DNA of 39,445 nt from Candidatus Methanorbis basalitermitum (GCA_031287415.1 JAITSY010000009.1:1-39445); one strand, 5' to 3'. Numbered from the stretch's first letter, positions 24,799 to 33,905 are shown. Made by a program: numbers and translations. The notes: generated by a model not told the origin, from the letters alone.

Positions 24799-24865
24799 GC
24801 TGCACACCTCTGATAGAGGTGTGCCGTACATTGCAGGGCAACGGGTTCCGCTGCCATGCAGCTTT
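24799..24865 (-). repeat. Family A repeat, short inverted copy
   Basis: GCTGCACACCTCTGATAGAG contains the perfect 9-bp hairpin CACACCTCT-GAT-AGAGGTGTG (24803-24823), followed by TACATTGCAGGGCAACGGGT and CCGCTGCCATGCAGC. This is the short form, as at 11391-11457, in the other orientation. It is 124 bases upstream of lysC. Confidence 0.75.
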
Positions 24866-24988
24866 TGACGATAACATCCGGGTAAATGGTGGGCGGGCAC
24901 AGATGACGGGGGGCGATCGTGGGGCAATCATTATATCTGCCAGCAACGCCTAATCGATGGACACAACATCAACACAGGTGCTAACCAG

Positions 24989-26386
24989 ATGCGACTCGTA
25001 ATGAAGTTTGGCGGAACATCCGTCGGTGATGAAAAATGCATCGCCAATGTGGTCAATATCATCAAGGAATTCCGCGACGCTGGCAATGAAATCGCAGTAG
25101 TGGTCTCGGCAATGACCCACGTGACCGATCAGCTGATCGCAATCACCGAAGAGGTCATCAACTGCAAGCAGAAACCTGCCCTTGACGCATTCATTGAATC
25201 GTTGCGCAGCCGCCACATGAGAGCTCTCATCGCAGTCGCCCCCGACTACGCGGATGAGATAGGCGAGCACCTCAACTCGCGGCTGACAAAATTATCCAAC
25301 ATTCTTCTTACTATCCGCAACCTCCACGAACTGACGCCCCGATCCAGGGACTACATAATCTCATTCGGTGAACGACTGTCTGCTCCGATCATCTCCGCAG
25401 CACTCCGTCAGGTTGGCGTTCCCTCCAGCTACGTGAGCGGTTGCGATGCGGGAATCCTCACCAATGGCGTGCACAACGGTGCAACGGCACTTCCGGAAAG
25501 CTACCCTCGCATTCAGGCACGAGTAGGCGCTCTTCTTGCCGAACAGGTGCCAGTTGTCATGGGATACATGGGATGCTCAACCGATGATGTGGTCACTACC
25601 CTCGGCCGCAGCGGTTCTGACTACTCGGGTGCAATCGTTGGTGCGGGAATTGATGCCGACGAAATCTTTATCTGGACAGATGTTGATGGTGTTATGACCA
25701 CCGATCCCCGCATCATCCCCAAAGCACGGGTTATTAATTCCATCTCGTTCCTTGAGATGAGGGAAATGTCCTATTTCGGCGCAAAGGTGATTCATCCACG
25801 GGCATTAGTGCCAATAATGCAGAAAAACATTCTGGTTCACGTCAAAAATACTTTCAACCCAAAACATCTAGGAACGATTGTCAGCCGCGAGCCGCATAGA
25901 GATAAGAGAATTGTGAAAGCTATTTCCCTGATACAAAACAGCTGCTTGGTCAAAGTTGGCGGTGCCATTATGGCAGGCCGTCCCGGTGTTGCGGGAGAAA
26001 TCTTTACCGCCCTTGGTAAGGCAGGAGTCAACGTCATGCTGATCTCTCAAGGATCGTCTGAGATGACCATCTCGATGATAATCAACGAAGAACACCTTGA
26101 TACAGCCATCGCCGCACTTGCAGACGTGAAAAGAAAGGGATTCATCCGGGAAATAGGTTTCGACCGCGATATTGCGGTTGTCTCGGTCGTTGGTGCAGGA
26201 ATGGCTGGAACTCCGGGTGCACTCGGCAGAATCTTCCTCTGTCTTGATGCGGCAGACATCGACGTGATAATGATTTCACAGGGTTCTGAGGTCAACGTCT
26301 CATTTGTAGTCCGGCAAGTGGACGGGGTAAACGCGGTCCGTGTCGTCCACGAGGAGTTTCATCTGGAAGAGGAGGAAGGTTCTTGA
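24989..26386 (+). CDS. lysC: Aspartate kinase
   Basis: This 465-residue enzyme makes aspartyl phosphate, the first step to Lys, Thr and Met. KFGGTSVGD (5-13), SFGERLSAPI, TTLGRSGSDYSGAIVGA and WTDVDGVMTTDPR define the kinase domain. Two ACT-type modules follow, containing VNVMLISQGSSEMTISMII and IDVIMISQGSEVNVSFVV, so allosteric feedback control is likely. It overlaps the purM start by four bases, pairing amino acid and purine synthesis. Confidence 0.96.
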   Translation: MRLVMKFGGTSVGDEKCIANVVNIIKEFRDAGNEIAVVVSAMTHVTDQLIAITEEVINCKQKPALDAFIESLRSRHMRALIAVAPDYADEIGEHLNSRLTKLSNILLTIRNLHELTPRSRDYIISFGERLSAPIISAALRQVGVPSSYVSGCDAGILTNGVHNGATALPESYPRIQARVGALLAEQVPVVMGYMGCSTDDVVTTLGRSGSDYSGAIVGAGIDADEIFIWTDVDGVMTTDPRIIPKARVINSISFLEMREMSYFGAKVIHPRALVPIMQKNILVHVKNTFNPKHLGTIVSREPHRDKRIVKAISLIQNSCLVKVGGAIMAGRPGVAGEIFTALGKAGVNVMLISQGSSEMTISMIINEEHLDTAIAALADVKRKGFIREIGFDRDIAVVSVVGAGMAGTPGALGRIFLCLDAADIDVIMISQGSEVNVSFVVRQVDGVNAVRVVHEEFHLEEEEGS

Positions 26387-27378
26387 GCCAAAGATATTCG
26401 TATAAAGAAGTGGGTGTGGACATAAATCTTGAGGCAGATGGTGTCAAGGGGCTCATTCGTCAGCTGAGCTACAAACGCTTAGGAGGTTACAGTATGGTCG
26501 GTGATATCGGCCATTTTGCCGGCCTGATCGATTTTGGGCCAAAGGTTTTGTCGCTCTGTACCGACGGTGTTGGAACCAAGATGCGCGTCGCCGACGATCT
26601 CCGTCAATGGATGACGATCGGTATCGACTGCATTGCGATGAACGTCAATGATATGTATGCGATGAATATCGAGCCGGTGGCGTTCGTCGACTACATCGCA
26701 ACTGAGGGGATTGACACCGAACAAATGATGCAGATCGGTATCGGTCTCAATGAAGGTGCGAAGCTTGCCAATATGAACATCGTGGGCGGCGAAACGGCGA
26801 CGCTGAAGGGTATGATCAACGGCCTGGATCTTGCCGGTACCTGCCTTGGTGTGCAGGACCGCGACAAAGTGGTTACCGGCGAGAAGGTTGCCCCGGGTGA
26901 TGTGATCATCGGCGTTGCAAGTACCGGCGTTCATGCAAATGGTTACACGCTTGCACGAAAGATCGCAAACGAAAACAGCGGTTATGAGGCAAAACTTCCA
27001 TCGGGAAAGATGGTCGGTGAGGCACTGATAACGCCGACCCGCATATATTCCGAGGTGCTGGATGTCTGCCGTGCTGTCGAGGTCCATGGCATGTGCCATG
27101 TAACGGGCGGCGGCCTTCTGAACCTTTTGCGGATCAGCAACTATGGTTTTTCTATCGAGGATCCGATGCAAATTCCCGAAATTCTGCAGTGGATTGCAGA
27201 AAAGGGAGAGCTTGAGACAAACGAGCTCTACCGAACGTTCAATATGGGCATGGGTTTTGTGTTCATCGTTCCCGAGGTGGATGGAGCAAAGATTTCTGCG
27301 ATGGTTGACGGTACCAAAGTGGTCGGTCATGTAATTGAGGATCACAAGGTCCTGCTGAAGGGCGTCGCGGTCAACTGA
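26383..27378 (+). CDS. purM: Phosphoribosylformylglycinamidine cyclo-ligase
   Basis: This 331-residue AIR synthetase carries out the fifth step of purine synthesis. YKEVGVDINLEADGV at the start, LCTDGVGTKMRVADDL, DCIAMNVNDMYAMNIEPVAF, VGGETATLKGMI, GVASTGVHANGYTLAR and HVTGGGLLNLLR are the full family pattern. The start is a TTG in the overlapping TTGA shared with the lysC stop; no ATG gives the complete N-terminus. Translation is therefore probably coupled to lysC. Confidence 0.95.
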   Translation: MSQRYSYKEVGVDINLEADGVKGLIRQLSYKRLGGYSMVGDIGHFAGLIDFGPKVLSLCTDGVGTKMRVADDLRQWMTIGIDCIAMNVNDMYAMNIEPVAFVDYIATEGIDTEQMMQIGIGLNEGAKLANMNIVGGETATLKGMINGLDLAGTCLGVQDRDKVVTGEKVAPGDVIIGVASTGVHANGYTLARKIANENSGYEAKLPSGKMVGEALITPTRIYSEVLDVCRAVEVHGMCHVTGGGLLNLLRISNYGFSIEDPMQIPEILQWIAEKGELETNELYRTFNMGMGFVFIVPEVDGAKISAMVDGTKVVGHVIEDHKVLLKGVAVN

Positions 27379-27457
27379 CTTGCTCTATTGCAATGTCTAT
27401 CTGCTTTCCTGCTGGTTATTTTATATGAAATCTCTACTTCTGTTTTCCGTGCCCCCG

Positions 27458-27669
27458 CTTAGTTGCCTGGTTTTTTCTGGCATTCCGTGTGTGACCTGGA
27501 GCGATCGGATCTATCCGGAGAATGCATGAGTGATCGAGGCTGTGTTGTCGTATGAGGCCCAGGCCGGTGCTATGAGGTTTGACACGGATAAGCCGTATGT
27601 GTACGGTGTTGTTGTGGTAGCATTGTCTGATCCAAAACCTGGTATTGCTGCAGCTGCACGCCTCTGATA
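27458..27669 (+). pseudogene. Unidentified gene remnant cut by a repeat
   Basis: One frame reads SGIPCVTWSDRIYPENA, a TGA, then VIEAVLSYEAQAGAMRFDTD, KPYVYGVVVVALSDPKPG and a run of Ala that is already repeat sequence. Codon use and amino-acid pattern look like real protein, but I cannot name it and there is no start. It seems to be the tail of a lost gene interrupted at 27653 by the family A element. Confidence 0.35.
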
Positions 27670-27777
27670 GAGGTTACGCCGACACATCAGCGCAAGCAGC
27701 AAGCAAGGCTTTGCCTTGCGCCGTCTGCGGCATGCACGTGTATTGCATGGCAATGGAACCCGTTTCCATGCAACTTC
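27653..27777 (-). repeat. Family A mosaic repeat, long inverted copy
   Basis: GCTGCACGCCTCTGATAGAG and GTTACGCCGACACATCAGCG lead to CAAGCAGCAAGCAAGG, the hairpin CAAGGCTTTGCCTTG, then GCATGCACGTGTATTGCATG and CCATGCAACTTCC. Read in reverse, this is the block order of 4509-4694 and 21024-21178. The only other content of 27379-27898 is the remnant above. Confidence 0.85.
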
Positions 27778-27898
27778 CCATGTGGGGCTGCAACCATACC
27801 CAATAAGAAGACGCGTTTATTTATGCCGTGCTGTCCTATTACTACCTAATAGTACCTGTTTTTACGGTATCTGATAAAATTGCGGAGGTCCAAAACAA

Positions 27899-28426
27899 AT
27901 GACGCTTGGCAGAAGCGGGGATTCCCCAAATGGGAAGGAGGGTAGTACATTTCCACCTTCAGAAAACAGCAGAGTCAAACAAATCATCTGTCCCGGCTGC
28001 TTTGAAGAGATGGAAAAAGAGGAACTGATCGGAAACAAATGTCCACTCTGCGGCTACCGCCTTGCGCCCGAGGACATGGACGAGGATATCACCGAATCCG
28101 AGGATGAGGAACTCGCATGGATGCTCAGGCAAAACCTCCAACGGACGCTTCTTGTTTGGTTGATGGATTTGGGTGCAGCACCTCTTGCGGCATATAGCAT
28201 TGCATCAAAAATCTGCGAACAGGAAATCATTCCCACAAAAAGAAGCAAGACAACTGCATTTTCTTTTGCCGCATGGATGACACCGGAGGAAAAAGCTGCA
28301 GAGAAACCGTGCAGAGTCTGCGGCAAAATCTTTGTCTCTGGCGGCCGCAAAATGGTCTCCGGCGATCTTTTCGAGCCGGAGCCGACAACTGAATATTTCT
28401 GTGATGACTGTCGCTCGCAAAACTAA
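27899..28426 (+). CDS. Two-zinc-ribbon protein of unknown function
   Basis: This 175-residue protein has one C-x2-C...C-x2-C ribbon near the start (C31, C34, C48, C51; CPGC...CPLCGYR) and a second at the end (C138, C141, C168, C171; CRVCG...CDDC). Between them lie an acidic patch and a helical, fairly hydrophobic segment. Residues 1-28 are Gly/Ser/Pro-rich and may be disordered or not translated. I do not recognise a named family; RNA or protein binding is plausible. It is monocistronic, preceded by GGAGG-like sequence 15 bases upstream. Confidence 0.75.
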   Translation: MTLGRSGDSPNGKEGSTFPPSENSRVKQIICPGCFEEMEKEELIGNKCPLCGYRLAPEDMDEDITESEDEELAWMLRQNLQRTLLVWLMDLGAAPLAAYSIASKICEQEIIPTKRSKTTAFSFAAWMTPEEKAAEKPCRVCGKIFVSGGRKMVSGDLFEPEPTTEYFCDDCRSQN

Positions 28427-28552
28427 CCACGTCTTCCTTACATTGGCCTACCGTGTCGACAGACAGGGTATTGTTTTTTCAGATGACGTTTGACAGGTAA
28501 CTGCTGTCTCGGCAAATGAAGCCAAGTTCAGTACGGTTGTGTTGCAAATGGT

Positions 28553-28652
28553 GCGGCTGCAACGTCGCTTGCAACATCAGCAAGGCAGCGGAACCTCGGG
28601 CACCTGCCTACACTGGCAGGCTGTGGGCTGCAAAGCCTTTGGCTTTGCGGCT
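28553..28652 (-). repeat. Family B repeat, inverted, with family A parts
   Basis: GGCTGCAACGTCGCTTGCAA and GGCAGCGGAACCTCGGGCAC lead to a CCTGCCTACACTGGCAGG hairpin, then GGGCTGCAAAGCCTTTGGCT and TTGCGGC. The end is the reverse of the thermosome-adjoining copy at 20161-20230. The rest of the 385-base gap before prf1 is featureless apart from the promoter. Confidence 0.65.
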
Positions 28653-28773
28653 ATTCATGTGTTCACCCAGGCGAACATCTTCAGGCTGATACACAGATTT
28701 GCGTACTGCTTTTTGGATTGGTGGGATGCCAACCGATCATTAATCATCCTGTCCGACCAATAATACACTATAT

Positions 28774-28781
28774 TCTATAAA
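28774..28781 (+). promoter_or_regulatory. TATA box of prf1-argS
   Basis: TCTATAAA lies 31-38 bases before the prf1 ATG, giving a leader of only about ten bases at normal archaeal spacing. It would drive prf1 and argS together. Confidence 0.6.
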
Positions 28782-28811
28782 CGAATAAAAGTTTGAGGAT
28801 TTGCATATACA

Positions 28812-30098
28812 ATGGCAGAGGAAGTACCCCAGGCACAAATCGAAAAGGATGAGGCGCGAAAGCGATACGAGTTCAAGAAGGCGCTGGAAAAGTTGGAAGA
28901 GAAGGAGGGATCTGGTACTGAGCTGATATCTCTCTATATTCCACCGGACAAGCAGATTTATGATGTGACGGCACAACTTCGTGATGAGTACGGCCAGTGT
29001 GCGAACATTAAGAGCAAGCAAACGAGGACAAATGTGCAGAGTGCGATTTCGTCGATTCTCGCCCGGCTGAAGTACTACAAGACTGCTCCGGAGAATGGTA
29101 TGGCGGTGTTCTGCGGTGCTATCAACGTGGGCGGGGACAAGACGGACCTTGCGTCGATTATTGTCGAGCCACCCGAGGCTATCCACACCTATAGCTACCG
29201 CTGCAGCTCGAATTTTGAGCTGGAGCCGCTAAAGGCGATGCTGGATGACAAGTTTGTGTACGGCCTCTTAGTTATTGACCGACGTGAGGCGTACTGGGGG
29301 TTTTTGCGCGGCACGCACATTGAGCCGATTAACGGTACGACATCGACAGTTCCCGGCAAGCAGCGGAAGGGTGGGCAGTCGAGTGCTCGTTTCGAGCGTC
29401 TGCGGCTGATTGCTATTCATGAGTTCTACAAAAAAGTTGGTGAACGGGCTTCCGAGGCGTTTATGGCAGAACCGAATTTCTTTGAGAAGTTCAAGGGTCT
29501 TTTAATTGGCGGACCGATGCCGACGAAAGAGGAGTTTGCGGAGGGCGATTTCCTGCATCATGAGGTGAGAAAGCGAACCATAGGTCTCTTTGATGCGTCC
29601 TATACGAATGAGTTCGGCCTGCGCGAGCTTGTGGATAATGCACAGGATGCACTGCGCGGCGTGGATATGATGGATGAGAAGAAGGAGATGTCGCACTTCT
29701 TTAAGGAACTCGTTCGAGAAAACGGCTGTGCGGCGTACGGTGAGGAAAGTGTGCGTGCAAATCTTGAGGCGGGGGCGGTTGATACGCTGCTGCTTTCGGA
29801 GGAGCTACGCAAGGCACGGCTGACGATTGAGTGCGGCAACTGCGGGTATCAGGAGATCAAGACGATGCAGGTTGAGGCGGGCAGGAAGTTTAAGGATCTG
29901 CCGTTCGGCCACTGCCCGCAGTGCCAGTCGCCGTTGTATCTGGCGGATGAAACGGATATTATCGAGGAGCTGACGAACCTTGCGGATCTGTCAAACACCT
30001 GCGTTGAGATCATTTCGAATGATTTCGAGGAGGGTTCAATGCTGTATAGTGCGTTCGGCGGTATTGCGGCGGTTCTGCGATATCAGACAGGGATGTGA
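28812..30098 (+). CDS. prf1: Peptide chain release factor aRF1
   Basis: This 428-residue factor reads all three stop codons and triggers peptide release. The NIKS stop-codon motif is at 65-68, the catalytic GGQ at 187-189 within GKQRKGGQSSARFERLR, and a zinc-type C-x2-C...C-x2-C lies near the C-terminus (ECGNCG...HCPQC). Length and domain order are typical. It is four bases upstream of argS, forming a two-gene translation operon. Confidence 0.97.
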   Translation: MAEEVPQAQIEKDEARKRYEFKKALEKLEEKEGSGTELISLYIPPDKQIYDVTAQLRDEYGQCANIKSKQTRTNVQSAISSILARLKYYKTAPENGMAVFCGAINVGGDKTDLASIIVEPPEAIHTYSYRCSSNFELEPLKAMLDDKFVYGLLVIDRREAYWGFLRGTHIEPINGTTSTVPGKQRKGGQSSARFERLRLIAIHEFYKKVGERASEAFMAEPNFFEKFKGLLIGGPMPTKEEFAEGDFLHHEVRKRTIGLFDASYTNEFGLRELVDNAQDALRGVDMMDEKKEMSHFFKELVRENGCAAYGEESVRANLEAGAVDTLLLSEELRKARLTIECGNCGYQEIKTMQVEAGRKFKDLPFGHCPQCQSPLYLADETDIIEELTNLADLSNTCVEIISNDFEEGSMLYSAFGGIAAVLRYQTGM

Positions 30099-30102
30099 AA
30101 TC

Positions 30103-31779
30103 ATGTATCGGGAGTATGTTCATAAGATTGAGGCGCTTCTCCGAGAAATTACAGGAGAAGAGGATGTGTTGATAACTGATGGCGGCGATCATGCGGATAT
30201 TGCATCGACGGTTGCGTTTTCTCTGGCGAAGAAGGAACGGAAGAATCCAGCGGCGATTGCAGCCAAAATTGCGGAGATGGCTGCCTCACTACCTGAGGCG
30301 AAGGGTGTTGAGGTGTCAGCCAAAGGTCCGTACGTTAACTTCGTGTTCGGCAGAGAGTATGCGGCGGAATCGGTGCGGGCGGCACTGTCCCCGAAATACG
30401 GCCAGCTTCCAGCGCGGACGGAACGGGTGATACTTGAGCACACGAGTGCGAATCCAAACGGTCCGCTGCACGTTGGCCATATCCGGAATTCCGTTATCGG
30501 CGATACACTGGTGCGGGCGTTCCGGAAGGCGGGGTATCCGGTTGAGGCGCAGTACTATCTGAATGATATGGGCCGCCAGATTGCAATCGTTGCATGGGGG
30601 GTGAAGCATCTTCATTATGATCGGTTGCCAGGTGAGAAGGGGGATGATTTTATTGTGCGCCACTATGTGGAGGCAAATAAGATTATGAAAGAAAAGCCGG
30701 AGATCGAGCCTGAGTTTGACGCGATGATGGAGATGATCGAGGCAGGTGATCTTGAGACAGTGAGGCTGTTCCACGACTCGGTGGATCTCTGTGTGGAGGG
30801 CATTCTGGAGACGCTGGCAGCGCTGAATGTGCACCATGATAGGTTTGTCCGCGAGACAATTTTCCTCTGGAACGGCGATATGCAGAAGGTGCTTGCCAGA
30901 GTCGGGATGCTACCGGAGGCGCAGCATGACGGGCAGCTGATGTTTTTGGATCTGTCGGGTAGGGGAATCGACAACCGGTATGTGCTTCGTCGGAGCAACG
31001 GTACTTCAGTGTATGCGGCCCGGGATCTGGCATTCCATTTGTGGAAAAACGCTCAGTGCGACCGAAGCATCGATGTGTTGGGTGCGGATCACAAGCTGAT
31101 CGGCTCCCAGTTGCAGACGACGCTTGCGATGATCGGTGAGCGGTCGCCGGAGATTGTGTATTTTGAGTTTGTGTCGCTGCTGGAGGGAGCGATGACAACA
31201 CGCGGCGGGGTGTTCATTACGGCAGATGAGCTCTTGGCGGAGACGAAGAAGCGTGCTTTAGAGGAGATTACGGTCCGCCGCCCGGAACTAAACATGGCCG
31301 ACCGGGAGAGGATTGCATCAGCTGTTGCTGTTGGTGCAGTGCGGTACGATATTGTGCAAGTGTCTGCGGAGAAGTCGACAGTGTTTGACTGGAAGGTGGC
31401 ACTGGATTTCGAGCGGCAGAGTGCGCCGTATGTGCAGTATGCGCATGCCAGGGCATGTTCGATCTTGGAGAAAGCAAAGGAAGAAGGCAGTTTTGCGGAA
31501 AATTATACGTTTTCGGATCCGTATGAACTTGCGCTGGCGAAGCATATCGCCCGGTTCCCGTACGTGATTGAGATGGTTGTGGTGGAGCTGCGGCCGCATT
31601 TGCTGGCGACGTATGTGCGGGATCTGGCAGATCTGTTTAATTCGTTTTACCGGTTTGCGCCGGTATTGAGAGCGGAAGGGTCGGTACGCGATGCACGGCT
31701 GACGCTTGTTGATGCAAGCCGGAATACACTTTCTGCAGCGCTTGATGTGCTGGGTATTGAGGCGCTTGAGTCGATGTGA
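30103..31779 (+). CDS. argS: Arginyl-tRNA synthetase
   Basis: This 558-residue class I synthetase charges tRNA-Arg. The HIGH signature appears as HTSANPNGPLHVGHIRNS (HVGH 123-126), with NDMGRQIA, DLSGRG, VYAARDLAFHLWK and ADHKLIGSQL downstream. The second signature is AMTTRGG rather than KMSKS, which is common in ArgRS. The DALR-type anticodon domain ends the protein (APYVQYAHAR...). The ATG at 30103 is chosen; upstream codons belong to the end of prf1. Confidence 0.96.
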   Translation: MYREYVHKIEALLREITGEEDVLITDGGDHADIASTVAFSLAKKERKNPAAIAAKIAEMAASLPEAKGVEVSAKGPYVNFVFGREYAAESVRAALSPKYGQLPARTERVILEHTSANPNGPLHVGHIRNSVIGDTLVRAFRKAGYPVEAQYYLNDMGRQIAIVAWGVKHLHYDRLPGEKGDDFIVRHYVEANKIMKEKPEIEPEFDAMMEMIEAGDLETVRLFHDSVDLCVEGILETLAALNVHHDRFVRETIFLWNGDMQKVLARVGMLPEAQHDGQLMFLDLSGRGIDNRYVLRRSNGTSVYAARDLAFHLWKNAQCDRSIDVLGADHKLIGSQLQTTLAMIGERSPEIVYFEFVSLLEGAMTTRGGVFITADELLAETKKRALEEITVRRPELNMADRERIASAVAVGAVRYDIVQVSAEKSTVFDWKVALDFERQSAPYVQYAHARACSILEKAKEEGSFAENYTFSDPYELALAKHIARFPYVIEMVVVELRPHLLATYVRDLADLFNSFYRFAPVLRAEGSVRDARLTLVDASRNTLSAALDVLGIEALESM

Positions 31780-31946
31780 GAGCCTTGAATAGGGTTTGTA
31801 GTGCGATGCCGCATAATATGTAGCAAGGGAGATTCAATGGTTCGCATTTACGAGAAATGATGGTTAAAGACGGACGAAAACAACATCCTTTGCCGACAAG
31901 ATGACACAAAACTGGGTCACGGGAGAGGATATACCATTTCGCAAAG

Positions 31947-33059
31947 TCATTCGAGAATATTGTACAGCGTATCGCGGCGGGCAAGCTTTCTACCCATATC
32001 GGCACAGAGATACAACATGTCTTTTGGATCGAAGTAGTCGGCCTCCTCGCCCGCACCCGCTGTCCTCGATAGCGAGTCCGCAAACATCGTCCCGCCGACA
32101 TCGTTACCGCCTGCCATAAGCCCGAGCTGCGTCATCTTCTGGCCGATCTTTGACCAAGGGACCTGGATATTTCTCATGTTATCAAGGAACAGGCGGGAGA
32201 CCGCAGTGAGCAGAATATCCTCGCGGCCGGTTGAACCGTAGATAACCCTGCCGTTTTTTTCCAGAGGTGTATTGCGGTGCAGAAATGCGAGTGGGACCAA
32301 CTCGGTAAACACTTGTGTCTCATCCTGCAGATCGCGAAGGATGGACAGATGATGGGCACGTTGTTCCGGCGTTTCAACCGACCCGTACATGATTGTTGAG
32401 GTTGCCCTAAACCCGATATCATGCGCCTCGCGGATGATCCTTAGCCACTCGCCGGCAGGGATCTTTTTTTCACAGATAACGCTGCGGACTGAGTCCACTA
32501 GAATTTCAGCAGCCGTTCCCTGCACAGATCCAAGGCCTGCGGCTTTCAGCCGCACAAGGGTTTCTTTGGTGGTGAGGCCACTCTGACTTGCGGCAAATGC
32601 AATCTCATCCGGACTGCAGCCATGGACGTGAACGCCGGGAATCTCCTCGCAGAGGGTCCGGATCATCTTCTCGTAGTTTTCAATGGTGAATCCAGGATGA
32701 ACACCTGCAAGATAACAGACCTCGCTAACCTCCTTTTTTGCTGCATCGCGAGCATGTTCGCGAAATTCTTCGTCCGTGAAGCAAAATGCATCCGGATCGG
32801 TCGGCTTTCTGCCGAACGCACATAAACTGCACCGATTTTTACAGATGTTGGTCATATGCAGGTTCATGTTCCGGACGTACGTGACCGTGTCGCCGACAAC
32901 CTCCGCGCGGCGTCCGTCCGCGGCGGCTGCCGCCTTCCATATCTCGTGGCCGGTCAGCTGGAGCAGGGCTGCCGCTTCACTCTCATGTATTCGGCTTCCC
33001 GCTGCTGCATCATCTAGGACTCTGCACAGCTCTGCGTGACTCAGTCTCAACACTGTCAT
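31947..33059 (-). CDS. cofH: FO synthase subunit 2 (5-amino-6-ribitylaminouracil--tyrosine transferase)
   Basis: This 370-residue radical SAM enzyme joins a tyrosine-derived hydroxybenzyl group to the ribitylaminouracil during synthesis of the F420 chromophore. The cluster ligands C73, C77 and C80 lie in NICKNRCSLCAFGRK. YLAGVHPGFTIENYEKMI, HGCSPDEIAFAA, GSVQGTAAEILVD and GNDVGGTMFADSLSRTAGA are CofH-type blocks. The ATG at 33059 overlaps the signal peptidase stop by four bases (ATGA). Its partner cofG is not in the window. Methanogens often have more than one CofH-like protein, so substrate is not proven. Confidence 0.9.
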   Translation of the reverse strand: MTVLRLSHAELCRVLDDAAAGSRIHESEAAALLQLTGHEIWKAAAAADGRRAEVVGDTVTYVRNMNLHMTNICKNRCSLCAFGRKPTDPDAFCFTDEEFREHARDAAKKEVSEVCYLAGVHPGFTIENYEKMIRTLCEEIPGVHVHGCSPDEIAFAASQSGLTTKETLVRLKAAGLGSVQGTAAEILVDSVRSVICEKKIPAGEWLRIIREAHDIGFRATSTIMYGSVETPEQRAHHLSILRDLQDETQVFTELVPLAFLHRNTPLEKNGRVIYGSTGREDILLTAVSRLFLDNMRNIQVPWSKIGQKMTQLGLMAGGNDVGGTMFADSLSRTAGAGEEADYFDPKDMLYLCADMGRKLARRDTLYNILE

Positions 33060-33736
33060 TTTCGTCCGCCTTTTCCTTTTTTCTGATATCTCATGGCTGC
33101 TTCTTTCTCCTTTTTTCTCATGCGGTTGTACAGTTCCCTGATCACCAGAATGACCCCCACTAGCAGGGCAGTCTCCCGGATGTGCAGTGGCAGGTAGCCG
33201 ACCAGTGGAATGGAAAAGAGAGCTTTTCCGACAATCCATTCCTTTTTGATCGGCTGAATGGGACCGACATCGTTCCGGAAGATGCTGCCCTGATCAATAG
33301 CACTGTTGTTATCACCTTTTGTGATGTATCCCGCATGCGCTGCATCACCGGTGAAGTGCATTGCAAGAGCCTCCGATTCATTGATCTCGCGGAGGGCACG
33401 GTGAATGATCGGAGTTACCTTCGGGTTGCCATTCGGCTGATAGATGATCACATCGCCATAATTGTTGATGGATTTCACTCCCGTCGCTTCCGCTTCGACC
33501 CCTGTCATCAACGGACCCGATCGGTTTTTCTCAATGACGAAGATCAGATCCCCAACATTTATATTTGGCACCATGCTTTCCGACTCCACAGCAACGATGG
33601 CTGGCCAGGTTCCCGACACACAGAACAGGCCGAGGCCTATCGCCGTGACGCCGAAAATGACCAATAGGATGTCATGGATAAGACTGATCTTCGACTCATC
33701 CGACTTCATTTTTTCAAGAAGGGAGAACGTTGACAT
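33056..33736 (-). CDS. Signal peptidase I (archaeal/eukaryotic S26B type)
   Basis: This 226-residue membrane peptidase removes signal peptides outside the cytoplasmic membrane. A hydrophobic N-terminal anchor spans about 22-44; VESESMVPNINVGDLI carries the catalytic Ser54; the histidine that replaces bacterial lysine is H112 in PIIHRALRE; ITKGDNNSAIDQG supplies aspartates D142 and D149. A second hydrophobic segment (ALLVGVILVIREL) and a basic tail end the protein. The ATG at 33736 is used; the open frame continues upstream but without family similarity. It is translationally coupled to cofH. Confidence 0.92.
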   Translation of the reverse strand: MSTFSLLEKMKSDESKISLIHDILLVIFGVTAIGLGLFCVSGTWPAIVAVESESMVPNINVGDLIFVIEKNRSGPLMTGVEAEATGVKSINNYGDVIIYQPNGNPKVTPIIHRALREINESEALAMHFTGDAAHAGYITKGDNNSAIDQGSIFRNDVGPIQPIKKEWIVGKALFSIPLVGYLPLHIRETALLVGVILVIRELYNRMRKKEKEAAMRYQKKGKGGRK

Positions 33737-33826
33737 AATATTGTATCTAACTACGTTATCGCCGGTATAGAAATTTTTGTCCCGTTCTGTAGCTTCTCCA
33801 CACCAACAAGATAGTACCAATAGTAT

Positions 33827-33861
33827 AGTTGCATGGTAGCGGATTCCACGGCCATGCAACT
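33827..33861. repeat. Minimal family A derivative: 10-bp inverted repeat
   Basis: AGTTGCATGG, 15 bases including the TAGCGGATTCCACGG block, and CCATGCAACT form a perfect 10-bp inverted repeat. It is the shortest element of the family here and shows that AGTTGCATGG can be a terminal repeat. It lies between the divergent signal peptidase and PUA genes. Confidence 0.75.
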
Positions 33862-33896
33862 TTTGGTGTGTACAAGGTGCCTGCCTGGACTGAACC

Positions 33897-33905
33897 CTTA
33901 AATAG
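33897..33905 (+). promoter_or_regulatory. TATA box of the PUA-domain gene
   Basis: CTTAAATAG is 28-36 bases before the ATG at 33933, so the mRNA should begin within a few bases of the start codon. Confidence 0.55.

Noticed and set aside
26479-27345. 288-codon reverse frame over purM
   Set aside because: Antisense of purM; His-rich with no recognisable domain.
29980-30102. Upstream extension of argS
   Set aside because: The 41 extra codons overlap the end of prf1 and lack similarity; the ATG at 30103 gives the normal ArgRS start.
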